Shown: positions 47,164-59,742 of the stretch, piece by piece
Layout: the number at the start of each line of letters is the position of its first letter
Numbering within the stretch: the first letter of the stretch is position 1
Assembly (NCBI GenBank): GCA_002946415.1
Contig: NJPS01000032.1
Location: 372,001-436,000, forward strand
DNA from: Rutstroemia sp. NJR-2017a BVV2
Taxonomy: Eukaryota; Ascomycota; Leotiomycetes; Helotiales; Rutstroemiaceae
Reading direction: 5' to 3'
Length of the DNA: 64,000 nt
Made by a program: the position numbers and the translations under genes
Notes under the pieces: generated by a model
What the model saw: only the letters and a program-made list of their open reading frames with translations
The model's database searches: none
What the model was told of the DNA's origin: nothing

Positions 47164-50100
47164 TGTGATCCGCATCCGTGTCTTCCAAAAAACGACTGCG
47201 TAACGGACTTGAAATCATAACCACAACCCATCTCAATACGTTGAAGGATATCACTGCAGAGTACTTGCAGTATTGACTTTGCTTTGCTTGTGTTGATTCC
47301 CAGCGATGTGAATGACTCGGTCGCATTAGTCAGCATGGACTAATCCCGGACAGAACTAGTGTCAAGGAAAAGGAGAGAAAAAGAACCACTGAACGAGAGA
47401 AATCATTCTTCTTCACAGGAGAATTGACGATTGGATAGGAGCTCCTGGGTTCTGATTTTGCGATATATGGAGGCTAGTGCCCATATTTGCAGAGTTCTAC
47501 AGCCTGAAGATGCCTGACCTACTCAACAACGGCTGGGCTCCGGCCAACTTCTTCGAAATTCAGAATCCGCGTATATTGGCGCTCGACGAGGACCCTTTGA
47601 ACTGTCAGTTCGGATTGATAATCTTACGTCTATCTTGGTCATTGCCCGAGATGGATGGATGAAAAATCAACAAATCGTTCCAAAGACCATAACATTTTGA
47701 TATACTTTCTGTGACAAGGGAAGCAAGATAATCTAAGGAACGGAGAAGTCTTGTATGAATCTATGAAGGAGAAAGGTACAAAAAGAGAATGAAAGTGGTC
47801 TAAGCACTCAGAGCTTATTTTCTGCCTAGGCGTTGCCTGGGCACTGCGTAGCTACTATCTTAGCTACTAAACTTACCTATGTTCCTGCCTGGACCGCTCT
47901 CTCACATTTCCAGATTTAGCATTGCAGGATTCCTCACTGGCATTCTCTTCCGGGCAAGCAAAAGTAATAGATGAGATGATTGTGAGAGAGGCCGGATGAC
48001 AGTGGTTGTGAGGAAGGAAGCTTTGTCGTATATCTGACGTATAAAAGTAGATATATTTGGGATATCCTTCCGAAAGAGACAATTCCTTGGACACGCGAAG
48101 TAAAAGATGTGAATCACTTCGCCAGTGGTGAGGGTGGCAATGATCTATTGGTTGGTTCGAAATATTAGTATGTGAGCGTTTCTTTTCCTGTGAGTAAAAG
48201 TACAGCCCAAGTTGGAATATTAGCTTGTCGTTACTCAGAGGTGTACTTATAACCTCCGGTCCTCCCCTATGAATTCAAGGAGCGGCGGCAAGACATCCTG
48301 TATCTGCAGCATGGAGCAATGCTGAAAAGTTGCTGCTGGAACATGAAAACTTTATCATGATAATAGAATGGACTATCATAAGTGAACTTTGCAGAGAGAC
48401 CTTCTTCATTTGAACATGAGTAGAGTCTTCATGTTCTGTTGGGGATAGGCAAAGTGTAAAGGTAAGTAAAGGTAAGTAAAGGTGATGATTATGTGCACCC
48501 GAATTCAACTGCAGCGGTTAGCTATATGAGAAGGTATAGATTAGCTGAGTTTGATGGGGGTGGGGATGTGCGAAGTGTATGTTGATGGCGGGTGTGAATG
48601 GATGAGTGGCTAGGGTTAACATACAGCTTGTTCAAGAGAGTAAAGTCCCCAAATTTGTCTTCCTACAGCAGACCGTCTTGCTAGGGAGGAGAAAGCGCCA
48701 AAGTATTCTACGATGAAACTAATGATGCAATGTAGAGAATCAATGTAGAAGAGAGTGCGGATGATGCACCCCCGCATAACCAGAAAAAAGGTCCCGAGGG
48801 TACTTTTTTCTTCCCCCGAAAAGATCGCCCATTGGGCGAGAATGAAGAAAGAAAAACGCCGAATTTTGACGACATGCAACAAAACCTCCAAATAACCTCG
48901 CGGGGTGAACAAAATATCCAGACGGCAGTGATTCATGGCATGCGAATGGGTAAGATGGGGAGTTGAGCGATGTATAGCTGACGTGATCTCATGCAAGATG
49001 ACTACAGTTAGCCGTCCATCCATTGACAGTATATGTAGGAAGTGCGTGTGGAACTTCGAAATGTGCATTCATAGGCGTGTCCGGACTTGTTGTTGAACTG
49101 GAAAGAGGAGTGACTCTATTGATTTGGTTATGGTTTTAGGAAGTCGTTGTTCCGGCTCGGTGAGATATTGACCAGTCTTAACGTTACTTGTATCGAGATA
49201 TTGCCAATAAGAACACCAAGTTTTGCGTTTCCTACACCGAAATTTACCTTTCGCCGGACACAGAGTCAAAGTATTGTCACATGCCTGTGGACTTGATCAA
49301 CACATATCTGGACATAGCCAACCTTAAACAGCTCCACAAGAGCATGTGTCTTCGCCGGAATGTGAATGCGTGTTGCCTGTGATAAGCGACTGCTTTACAC
49401 AACGAAAGGCACTTACATAAATTGTGTTGAGCCGCGCGTTCAGCAGGTGCGGTGCATTCCAAGAATGAATGGCATCCTGCACCATTCGTCCAGCCACATT
49501 TTTCAAGTGCTTGCTGATCGATACATTAGTATCGCGAATCTGGTGTAGGTTTAAAGTGATTACACATCCATCCCATCAGCTGGTGCCACTTGGTCTTGTC
49601 ATGAGGGGTTTTCAATTGTAGTTTCAAAATTGGTGTTCCCCCATGCCCTAGTGCAGTGTAGAAGTACCTGGAGAGTTTGACGAGGCAACAGCCAAAGGAG
49701 TGACTGCAATCTTTCGTGGCCGGTATGTGTATCTCCAGCAAGCCCAAGGTGGACAAGAAGAAATGCGTGGCGGGAATAGTGTTTGAGGCTCTTGCTTTTG
49801 CTCTAGTCACGGAAGCCTAATATCCTCAGCTGGTGGAGTCGGTGGCGGACTGCTGAAAAGCAACCGTCTCATTTGCGAATGCTGGACTTCAGCCGTGCTC
49901 CCGTCTGTAGCGGACTTTCACCTGATGGCACTGGAGATTGATCAATGGCTAGTAGCCCTTTGACAGCCTGCCTTTCTCACTTCCATACATCAAAGCAAAC
50001 CGGATTACACCACTAAGTATACCAGCATCCCCGAAAACTTTGGTTGGGAATCTCTCCGACAAGGCATAAGATATCAGCCGCGGGCGTCACGCAGGAACGG

Positions 50101-53100
50101 ACATGTGATGAAAAGGACGAGGAACGTAATGCGGGGAGACGAAACGCAACTGGGACTTGGCTGCAACTTAGCGTCCAAGAGACCGACATCACGTGATACA
50201 AGGTAGGGCGCTAAATTCAGGAGTCTGTCACATTGCACAGTATTCCTAACCTACGGAACCGCCCAGGCTTCCCATGTGGAAGCGCCGCTTGCATGTGTGC
50301 TTTTCCCATTTTCCAAGATTCATTCCACTATATTTTCTTCTCCAGATGCATCGCCCCGTGAATGGTGAAATGTGAAAAATCGACCGGGTACCCAGGAATT
50401 GTCGGCTCTCTCGGTGGAGTCTATCCAATTTCGCAATCTCGAAAGATGAACAGCGGGGCCCGGCCTCGGAGTGGGAGCTTTTTCGATCTCGACAATCAGA
50501 GAGTTCTAGAACTCGTGATAAGAAGCATACTTCGTAGGATCTGCTGTGCCGCGGAGTGCGGTAAATGATGCCGACAAAGCAAAATGCGTGTTTCATTTGC
50601 GGTGTACAGAAGGAAATGCAGAAGTAAAAGAAAAGAACATTGGGGGGAGGGGGGATGGAGACTGGAGTACTAAGTCTCAAGTGAACACTGAATGACGCAG
50701 ATATTGGACGGAGAGTACTGGTGGTAGATGAGATGAGGCATTTCTTTTTAAATTCGTGCGATTCTATCTCACTTGGCTACTGCACGTCACGGCTTCGGAT
50801 GAGCCAAGGCGTTTTATGTTTTCACACTATCGGTAGGTTACCTTGAGATGAAAAGTCCCGAGCCATTTGCGCTGACAGTGCGTTCTACTTTAGTAAGTTG
50901 TTGCCAAGCTTTCCGATCTACAGAAACTGATCGAGGTCTAATCCGTACAGAGGACAGCTGCGCTGCGTTGCGTTGCATTTTCCTTTACGATCTCCCTGGA
51001 GAATCGAAACCCCTTACCGCGCTGCAAAAACGTTGTGCCTTGGAGAGTGCCCGCGTCGTATTAAACCACCCAGTCCGGTAATGAGCGCAGCGGGATAATT
51101 GTTCCAGAATCCCAGCTAGTCGGCAAACTGCCAAAGGATCTAATGCAGGAACAAGAACCAAACCCGACCTAGCTTGCCAAGGGAAATGAACGCTGTTCAT
51201 CCAATAAGAATGTAATTTATTCCATCTTCCTTACATTATTCCTACAAAGGAACCCATGATTCTATGGGGATTCTCCGGATTTTTCATTTTGTTAATCACC
51301 AGTTGACATGAACTCCCTATACAGTATATTATGCATAGGAAATCTCTGGGAACGCTGGTGAATGTTGATTATGACATCACCAACACCATTGACATAAAAT
51401 TTGGGTGACAAATGCAACAAACGTTTCTCAGACCGTCAGCTTCCTCGTGTTGGTCATGAGTTGGCGATTGAAAACATCTGACTAACGAGTCTGACAGGCC
51501 CTGAGTACGGAACGTACTCTCGTTGCTGCTGACAAAGTAACACAAAGTGGGACCAAGCCTTCGTACGCGGCGTATTTTACGCAAATGTTTGCGAACCATG
51601 AACTACATCCTGTAGGAACTCCATCGTTACTGTGAGGCTTTTGCCAACCGTCTCACAATACTCGCAAGATACTTATACTTATTTCCACCGTCAGCTTTCG
51701 ATTCTTCCTTTCGTTCCCCTTCCTTACTTGCATTCAATGGTATGGTTTGTGGGTAACTTCCGTGAGACGTTGCGAAGAATTGCATTCCTGTCCTAATTCT
51801 GTGAAACAATTGGATTTCTCACCTTGCTCGATGAATGAGGCCGATGTACTCCGTAAATGCCTTTACTTTCTTGGTGACCGGCCGTACATGAGCAGCGTTC
51901 ATGCAATCCTACATGTAAAAGCTGCAGATCCCCCAGGAAATGAATCAGTTGCAGAGCAAACGAATACCAGCATTCGATCTCCTACCGACTGAGTGATTAC
52001 TTGCCTTCCGCTTTCGGTTTCGGGCTATTCACCCCATAGACATACTTGTGCGAAGTACTTACTTATCCCCATCCCATTGTCGTCGTCACGGCGCTCCATA
52101 TTGTATTTCCCACCATCTCCTATTCATACCCCATATCAACGCATTCCAGACCAAACTGTGGGACCGAAGCCTTATCCCTTGATTCCCTTCTCAACCACCG
52201 TACCTCCTCTTTTCGCTCTCCACGGCCATCGACTGTCAAGAATCGCCCCCCTCATCAACTTATATTGCACTTTACCATCATCCTAGAACTTCATTATCGA
52301 CTATAATTTCAACAGATTTGGCTCGGAAGTAGTTACGCAAAGCGGTTCCACAGGGAACCCAGGATCTACAAACTTTAAAAGTGCAATCCCGAGATGAGCG
52401 GAATAAGGCGTGTTTCATACTAAGTGAGTGAGCCGAGCCCCTTCCCTGTCTGTGTGCCCCGCCTGCCTGCCCAAGACTCAGGTGTCTTTCGCCCGTTGGT
52501 TTTGTGTGTTCTTTTCCTAATGAACTTATGAACCACTGCGGATTTAATTTAAAATGCCCTCAGCGGAATCTCTAGCCAAGCATTGCTCGAGGAGGTCGGC
52601 CCAGACCCTTGCTGAGCCATTTCTGAAAGGTGAAAGGCGGCCGGCCACTGAGGGGAACAACATAAAAATACACGAAGGGATTGGATGAATGTTGTATTCT
52701 GGAGATTCTGAGATTCTGGAAACTAAAATGATGTATCGAAGAAGAAGCACTCAGGCACAACTCTCTGAGTCTCTGCACAACATCCGCACAACCTCTGCAC
52801 AGTGCACCCCTTTGGTGTAGGAGCCGTGGCCTTCCGTTTCATACTGTCTTGTTCTCATTACTATGCGCCTGCCACCTTGTGCCTACTGACAAACCCACGA
52901 ACTAGAACAAAACGATTTCTTTACCCCTGGCCGACTTGAACACAGTCCTTGTACTAGGTCATCCTTCATTTTCCCCACCAACCGTACAGTATTCGTCCTT
53001 TCCCAGGAACAAGCGACCCTTGTTTTCCAAACCGCCCAACCAATAGGCCTTCTCGCTGCTGGAGCAAAGAACAAAACATCTTTGTGCTATTTTAAATTGG

Positions 53101-53695
53101 TCTAATCTTGAAGAGGTTGTTCTTTGATTCTCCGAACCTCCTCCCGTGCTATGTTAAAATGATGCTAATACCAGCTAATATCAATCAGGTAGCTTCTTTG
53201 TTGCCGCACCGGTACATAAGAGCACGTTCCAATACCAGGGTATTTTCCAGGATAAGTCCCTAAACCCAGTCGAGTCATTTTATCTCCAGTTTGCCTCTAC
53301 TTTGGCCTCAAGAATAAAACCACCTTCTTTCCCACCACTTTTACATTCCTGTTCTCTACCACCTCCACCAACCATTTACATTCATTCCCGTCGTTCTACG
53401 GCAATTACACTCCTTTCCAGGACAAGTTCTAGCAACAAGTGTGTCGAATCTAGTATTCCACAATTTCTCTCACGAATACCCTCACCATCAATAACTCGTC
53501 TCCGTTGTTTCCACGCCGATCAGAAGCCCTGCCACGCCTCATCCGGTCCACGGTCGTTATTGAAGATATCAGAATCTAGTCCAGCAGTGCTGTCGATCTT
53601 TACATCCCTCGCAAAGTAGAAGTACTTTCTTGAAGAAAGCATAGCAAATCAACTCCTCACCAGGAAAGAATCACTTCGTCAAATCGTTAGCCAAT
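47164..53695. other. Gene-poor stretch of 6.5 kb
   Basis: There is no reading frame with recognisable domains, credible start context or splice-joined continuity. It contains a GTAAAGGTAA tandem repeat near 48456-48485 and scattered AT- and GA-rich patches. It includes the promoters of the regulator (left end) and of the CAP protein (right end). A 105-codon frame (53302-53619) just before the CAP gene lies in a Ser/Pro-rich leader and is not called as a gene. Confidence 0.5.
48456..48485. repeat. Short tandem repeat (GTAAAGGTAA-type)
   Basis: There are about three copies of a 10-mer GTAAAGGTAA / GTAAAGGTGA in non-coding DNA. Confidence 0.75.
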
Positions 53696-54672
53696 ATGCG
53701 TTACTCTATTGCTGCCGGTTCCCTCTTCACTGCCTTGGCAGTCGCCTCGCCTCTCCACAAGAAGGGTTTGGAGATTGCGGCCCCAGATGTCGAGGTTGCC
53801 ACCAATGTCCAGGTTGTCACCGATATTGTTATGGTCACCATCACAGCTGAGCCAGTTATCGTCACTGCTACTGCTCCAGTTGTAACCCAAGTTGCGGCCG
53901 CCACAACTTCCATCCACCACTATGGATATCACACCTACACCTACTCGCAACAAGCTCCGCCCCCAGTACACAGCTCATCATCATCATCCGAGGCTGTCGT
54001 TGTCGTGACTGTCACTCAATCTTCATCATCCGTAGCCGCACCCGTTTACACCAAACCTTCCTCATCCGTAGCCGCCCCTGTTTACACTTCCTCCTCCGCC
54101 GCACCCCCAGCTGCCACCACCGCTGCCGCTACTGCCGCTACTGGTCTTGAAGCCACTGCTGTTTCTGTCCACAGCAATGCTCGTGCCAGCCACTCCGCCT
54201 CCGCTATGGCTTGGAACGCAACCCTCGCCGGATACGCCGCCAACGAAGGTAGCTGCACTAAGTTTGAGCACATCCTGTAAGTCAATCCCTGAAGTGAAAG
54301 TTGAATACGCGCTAACCTCCCAATAGTTCTCAAGGTGCTGGTGCTTATGGACAAAACATTGCAGTTGCTGGTCACTCTGATCCCAATGCTTACGACGATG
54401 CTACTGCTCTTAAGAATGCCATGGATGACTGGTACGGCGAGGAATCCATGTATGGCAGCTTGTACGGTGTTTCATCCCCATCTGAAGCTGTCGGCGACTT
54501 CTTGCACTTCACGCAAATGGTCTGGGTTAAGAGCGACACAGTCGGATGCGCTGTTATTAGATGTGGTACAGACAACACCATCTTCAGTGGCATGTACCTC
54601 TGGTACAGCATCTGCAATTACTACCCAGCTGGAAACGTTCTTGGTTCGTTCGACAAGAATGTTTTGGCTTAA
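53696..54672 (+). CDS. Secreted CAP-superfamily protein (PR-1/PRY1-like)
   Basis: Two exons: 53696-54276 and 54327-54672; 308 residues. Residues 1 to about 18 form a signal peptide (MRYSIAAGSLFTALAVAS). The first half is Val/Thr/Ser-rich with repeated SSSVAAPVYT units, likely O-glycosylated. The CAP domain follows: MAWNATLAGYA, CTKFEH, YGQNIA (Gln in place of the common Glu of the GEN motif) and GDFLHFTQMVWVKSDTVGCA, then a C-terminal CNYYPAGN block, which is the CAP2 signature. Yeast Pry proteins of this family bind and export sterols and fatty acids. That function is likely but not shown here. The long low-complexity arm resembles cell-wall-associated forms. Confidence 0.9.
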
Positions 54673-55749
54673 ATGATTTCATGCCCGTTTGCACTAAGGA
54701 GTTATTGGCGTCCAATCTCACCCCATGATTCTGAGCCATTGCGAGCGGTGTTTAGAGATTGGTGATTGCTGTTGCTGGGTCATATTAGAGCTCTGGAGCT
54801 TAAAATCTACCTTTCATGTATGAACTTCTATTGGAAGGTAGTTTAAATGTTGTGCGCTGGCACGCTATGTCGATACGTACTTCACGACATAAATGGATAG
54901 ATTGGCTGGATCTCGCGTCTCCCTGGATGTTGACGCTTCTTACTCATGCATGTCTTTTGCATACCCTCGACATGTTTCGGTTCCGAGATGCTTGCGATCG
55001 AGATGTTGGCTATGGTTATGAAAAGAGTGTATTCATTGGCACTTGTTCATTATTCAGTTCATGTAGATATTTACAATAGATCCCCTGAGATCCTTTAACA
55101 TACCTTTTTGCGTTTATATCTTGCATTCATGTGATACACGTCTGGCAAGTGGTTCATCTCAATGAGCGTGACCGGTTGAATTCGTCTTCCGGGAGTAGCT
55201 TCCAGATGGATCGTGAGTCTGTCTTTGAAGCTGCTTGCTCCAAGGTTTGGATATGCCACGAGTCTCAGTTATGTGGTGATGTTGAAGGTATATTGTGCTG
55301 ATCCCAAAATGGTTTAGCAGGACGTTCGCTTCTCGGCAGTTTGAAGCACGTGGCTAATTACGATAATTCTAACGTCCGTGCTCAATCTGAGCGATAAGGT
55401 AAGTTATGCTGCCTGTAAATTATTATTTACTCATCACAACCCATTACCCCATTTCAAGCTCCTTTTGCTCTTCGTGTACTCCTTTTCCGGCTTTGACCTC
55501 TTCCCGAAACCACATTCACACAAGAATTTATGTGAAAATCGTTGCAACCCGCTCAATCAAGCGAGCAAGGCGGGGCCATCAAGGTGCGGAACCACAGGCG
55601 GCTAAAGATCTCGACAACTCCAACACACAGCCCACTTTGTACCTCGTATTGTACACAAGACCTCTTCTGTCTTAAGGTCAAAGCCTAATCTGTGGTCGAG
55701 GCTAACACCTTACGGAATCTACACAAAGATTATACCACCATTCGAGGCC
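54673..55749. other. Intergenic region (1.1 kb)
   Basis: It lies between two rightward genes and no gene was recognised. Confidence 0.45.
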
Positions 55750-58384
55750 ATGATGACAGCACATCTTCGAGGTGGGGAAGGTGAGGGGCAAGGAATAGGC
55801 CAGGCTTTGAAGGGTGCGCTGAAGGAAGAGCCTGCGCTGCCAGAACAGGCGAAAGACAAAACGGTTTTGGTGAACAAGGCCGACCAGAGCAAGAGCCCTT
55901 ATGTGCGGGCTCATTCTAGTAACCCTGTCGCATGGCAGATCTGGGGTGATGAGGCTATCGAGTTGGCCAAGAAGGAGAACAGGCTGTTGTTCGTGAGTAT
56001 TGGTTACAGTTCATGCCATTGTGAGTGATTACCTGAAGCAGCCTTACTGCGGCACGATGGAGGGCTTACAATTACGATGCAGGGTGTCATATCATGGAAC
56101 GGGAGTCATTTGAGAACGAAGAAGTCGCAGCCATTTTGAATGACGCATTTATTCCGGTCAAGGTGGACCGCGAAGAACGACCCGATATCGATAGAATATA
56201 TATGAATTTTGTGCAGGCTACAACAGGATCTGGGGGATGGCCGCTGAATGTCTTCCTAACACCCGATTTGGAGCCCGTGTTTGGCGGTACTTATTGGCCG
56301 GGACCGAATAATGCGACACCGTTTCAAGATCAGGTCGACTTCCTGGGGATTCTGAATAAGCTGAGCACAGTATGGAAAGAACAAGAACAGCGCTGCAGAC
56401 AGGATTCGGTTCAGATACTTCAGCAATTGAAAGATTTCGCAGACGAGGGAACGTTAAGTGGTAGGTTAGGAGAGAGCACTGATACCATCGATATCGAACT
56501 GCTGGAAGAAGCAACCCAACATTTCGCGGATACATTTGACAAGAAGAATGGAGGGTTTGGCTCAGCGCCAAAATTCCCTACTCCTTCGAAACTGGCTTTC
56601 TTGCTTCGCCTTGGTCAGTTCCCACAAGCCGTACTAGACATTGTAGGGTTACCCGAATGTCATAATGCGGAGACGATGGCTATTACCACTTTGCGCAAAA
56701 TGGCTCGAGGCGGTATCCATGACCATATTGGGAATGGATTTGCTAGATACTCGGTCACTGCAAACTGGTCACTTCCCCACTTCGAGAAGATGCTTTACGA
56801 CAATGCGCAGCTTCTACATATTTATCTAGATGCTTTCCTGCTGTCAAGAGATCCTGAGTTCCTTGGAGTTGTCTATGACATTGCGACATATCTAACCACT
56901 TCGCTTGCTCACTCTGAAGGTGGGTTCTTTTCCAGTGAGGATGCCGATAGTTACTACAAGAAAGGCGATGCCGAGAAACGAGAAGGAGCCTACTACGTGT
57001 GGACCAAACGGGAGTTCGAGAATATACTAGGCCCTCAAGCTGAACCAGTTCTGTCCGCGTTTTTTAATGTGACTGGCCATGGCAATGTTGAGCCAGACAA
57101 TGATCCTCATGATGAATTCATAGATCAAAACGTACTTGCTATTGTGAATACCCCTTCGGCAATTGCAAGTACGCTTGGCATGAAGGAAGATGAAGTAATT
57201 AGGACTATCAAGAAGGGAAAAGCGGCCCTGCAGGCTCACCGAGAAAAGGAGCGCGTAAAACCAGGATTGGATGACAAGATTGTCGTTAGCTGGAATGGTA
57301 TTGCCATTGGAGCATTATCGAGAACAGGCGCAGTGATCAAGGGTTTTGATCCGGAACGGTCAGAAACATACATGGCTGCGGCGATCAAGGCGGCTACTTT
57401 TATCAAGGACAAGCTTTATGATGAAAATTCGAAGAAACTTTACAGAATCTGGCGTGAAGGCAGAGGGGACACGGAAGGGTTTGCGGATGATTATGCATTT
57501 TTGATTGAAGGACTTATTGTGCTCTACGAAGCTACATTTGATGATAAATGGCTTCATTGGGCTGATGATCTTCAAAGTATGGAGGTCTTACTCCTCTTGA
57601 CTACATATTACTAACGATGGTACCAGAAACTCAGATCGAACTCTTCTATGACAGCAGCAATAGTGGTGCATTCTTTTCCACGCCTGCCTCGGCGCCACAT
57701 GTCATTCTACGATTAAAAGACGGCATGGATTCCTCCGAACCCTCCACAAACGGTACTTCCGCCTCGAACCTCTTCCGCCTCTCTTCCCTTCTCAACGACG
57801 ATTCATATGCCCAAAAAGCCAAAGAAACAATCAAGAGCTTCGAATCGGAAATGCTGCAGTATCCCTGGCTCTTCGCAAGTTTCATGCCGGCTATTGTGGC
57901 CAGCCATCTGGGTGTTAAAGGCGTAGTGGCGTATGAGGGGAATGGAGATGCGGGCATTGGGAAGAGAGTCAGGGAATTTGAGAGAACGCCGAGAGGGGGG
58001 CTAGGCACGTTTGCGCGGTTGGGAGGGGAGGGGGGGATGTGGTTGAGGGAGAGGAATGGTTTGTTGAGGGGGATGGTGGAGAGTGGGAAGACGAGGATTT
58101 TGGTTTGTGAGAATGGGGCTTGTAGGGAGGAGGAGGAGGTCTTTTTTGTGGATTCGGGGTTGGGGTTGGAGGAGGATAGGGATAAGGATAAGGTTGTGAG
58201 TGGGAGTGTGGGTGGGGGTGCGAAAAATGAAGGGTTGGGGATGGCGGGCTTGAGGGAGATGTTGCCGAATGTAAGACTTAAGGACGATGCGGGCAAGGAT
58301 GAATCGAATGCGGGGGAGAAAGTTCGGTTGCAGCAACAGGTAATGACGGATTCTCGGCAAGCGGAGAAAGGGAAGGAGAACTGA
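55750..58384 (+). CDS. DUF255 / SPATA20-like thioredoxin-fold and six-hairpin protein (YyaL family)
   Basis: Three exons: 55750-56020, 56083-57576 and 57627-58384; 840 residues. The N-terminal thioredoxin-like domain has the C-x2-C pair in SIGYSSCHWCHIMERESF, rebuilt by the first intron, then VDREERPDIDRIYM and GSGGWPLNVFLTPDLEPVFGGTYWP, all hallmark segments. The rest is an alpha/alpha barrel related to N-acylglucosamine 2-epimerases (GGIHDHIGNGFARYSVTANWSLPHFEKMLYDNAQL; SEDADSYY...EGAYYVW). The biochemical activity of this widespread family is not known; the human homologue is SPATA20. The C-terminal about 110 residues are a Glu/Gly/Lys-rich extension. The second Met (codon 2) could also start translation. 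Confidence 0.9.
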
Positions 58385-58675
58385 TAGTATCGTATTACTT
58401 TACCTCGGTATATTTGATTGACTGATTGATTGATCTTCCTTGTACCATGAATGGTGTAGGGAATGTCTGTCTATCTTGGAAAAGGAAAGGAGGGGTACTT
58501 CTGAGGCGTTAGCTGGGTTGATGTGGCGGGTGGATGGGTTTTATTATATGCATTGTTTGTCGGTTGGGGTGGGTGGCGAGATTGAATTTTTTGGTTTTTT
58601 AGATTTGATGGTGGATGGCGATGAAGAGGAGGGGGAGAGGGGAGGAGATGGATGATATGTAGGGATTTGTTTGAT

Positions 58676-58711
58676 GGAATGGAATGGAATATGAATATGA
58701 ATATGAATATG
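58676..58711. repeat. GGAAT / ATGAAT microsatellites
   Basis: Three GGAAT-type units are followed by four ATGAAT units in non-coding DNA. Confidence 0.75.
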
Positions 58712-58816
58712 TGGAATAGGTACATATATAAGTGTGCGCGATGATGGATGGATGATATTTGGATGAGAATGAGAATGAATATCAAATTGAAACCACATTC
58801 AGCACAGCTTTCTACT

Positions 58817-58840
58817 TCATTCATTCATTCATTCATTCAT
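58817..58840. repeat. CATT tetranucleotide microsatellite
   Basis: There are about six CATT units in a row, downstream of the DUF255 gene. Confidence 0.85.
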
Positions 58841-59101
58841 GGCTGGTGTAATCTAATATAATGTGATCTGATTTAATATGATATAATAACCAAACAATAC
58901 CCATACCAGCCCCCCTTATCAGATACATATATATCTATACCCCCTTCCATAGCCTCAATCTCGGCTACTCCCTCTCCACCATTGCGAGAGTATCAGCGTC
59001 TGAATCAGAGACGGAGGACTGAATGATTCTGCTTTGTAGCTCTTCTCTGCGACGACTTTCGCATGCAGGTGTGTTTGTTCAGGGTTACCGCGAGCAGATG
59101 G

Positions 59102-59590
59102 CTACGAGATGGAGATGGTGGAGAAATATGTTGCGTGTCTGGCGCTGAGGACGAGGTTGCTTGATTCGCTTAGAGAGAGGGGGGGGAGAGTCGTGGTTTT
59201 GGGGAGTGATTCCAATTCTCTGGGTAGAAACGGAACTGCTTGGAGTGAAAAGGGTTGGGAGTGGTTTTGAGATATGGGGGTTTGAAGGCGGCGGCGATCA
59301 TGGCATCGGCATGTATGAGTTGAATAAGCGGCTTTCGCAGGCAATTTCTTCTTCACTCGATCCCATTCTCTATCATGTCCTGCATGATAATTTCCCGCCT
59401 CTTCTGACTTGCAATTCCCGAATTCGTAGTCCCAACACTGCAGGCTGTAGATGTAGTGGCCGTGGACTTGGTCAAACTTGCGGTGGAGAGGAGCATATTC
59501 ACGAACGTACACACCCCTATAATTAAGAGCATTCCCTGGGGGAGTATCCTCCCTCCAAAAGCCCGTCCACTCTAGAGCCTTCTTCCACAT
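59102..59590 (-). CDS. Hypothetical small protein, doubtful
   Basis: An open frame of 162 residues has an ATG start at 59590. The first about 90 residues look protein-like (Trp/Tyr/His-rich, no homopolymer bias), while the rest is Ser/Pro/Thr-biased. I recognise no family, and no introns or conserved motifs support it. It could be a chance open frame. Confidence 0.2.
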   Translation of the reverse strand: MWKKALEWTGFWREDTPPGNALNYRGVYVREYAPLHRKFDQVHGHYIYSLQCWDYEFGNCKSEEAGNYHAGHDREWDRVKKKLPAKAAYSTHTCRCHDRRRLQTPISQNHSQPFSLQAVPFLPRELESLPKTTTLPPLSLSESSNLVLSARHATYFSTISIS

Positions 59591-59742
59591 CCGTTTCCGT
59601 GGATTGGATGCGGTAAATTTGTTAGACAGGCTTTTTCCCCCATCGAGTCTTCTCCCCGTAAGAGTTATTTATGTAACCACTAGCAAGTAACTGTCTGTCG
59701 TCATGCTGGTTGCACCATCGTATTGGCGAATAGACCTATCCA

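Larger units (their letters stand above)
58385..59742. other. Convergent intergenic region (1.4 kb)
   Basis: This is the tail-to-tail gap between the DUF255 gene and the drug transporter. It contains GGAAT/GAATAT repeats (58676-58711) and a CATT tetranucleotide array (about 58817-58840). A 162-codon frame on the minus strand is listed separately at low confidence. Confidence 0.5.

Noticed and set aside
48616..49068. 150-codon minus-strand frame in the gene-poor stretch
   Set aside because: Mixed hydrophobic composition without signal peptide, motif or splice partners; probably chance.
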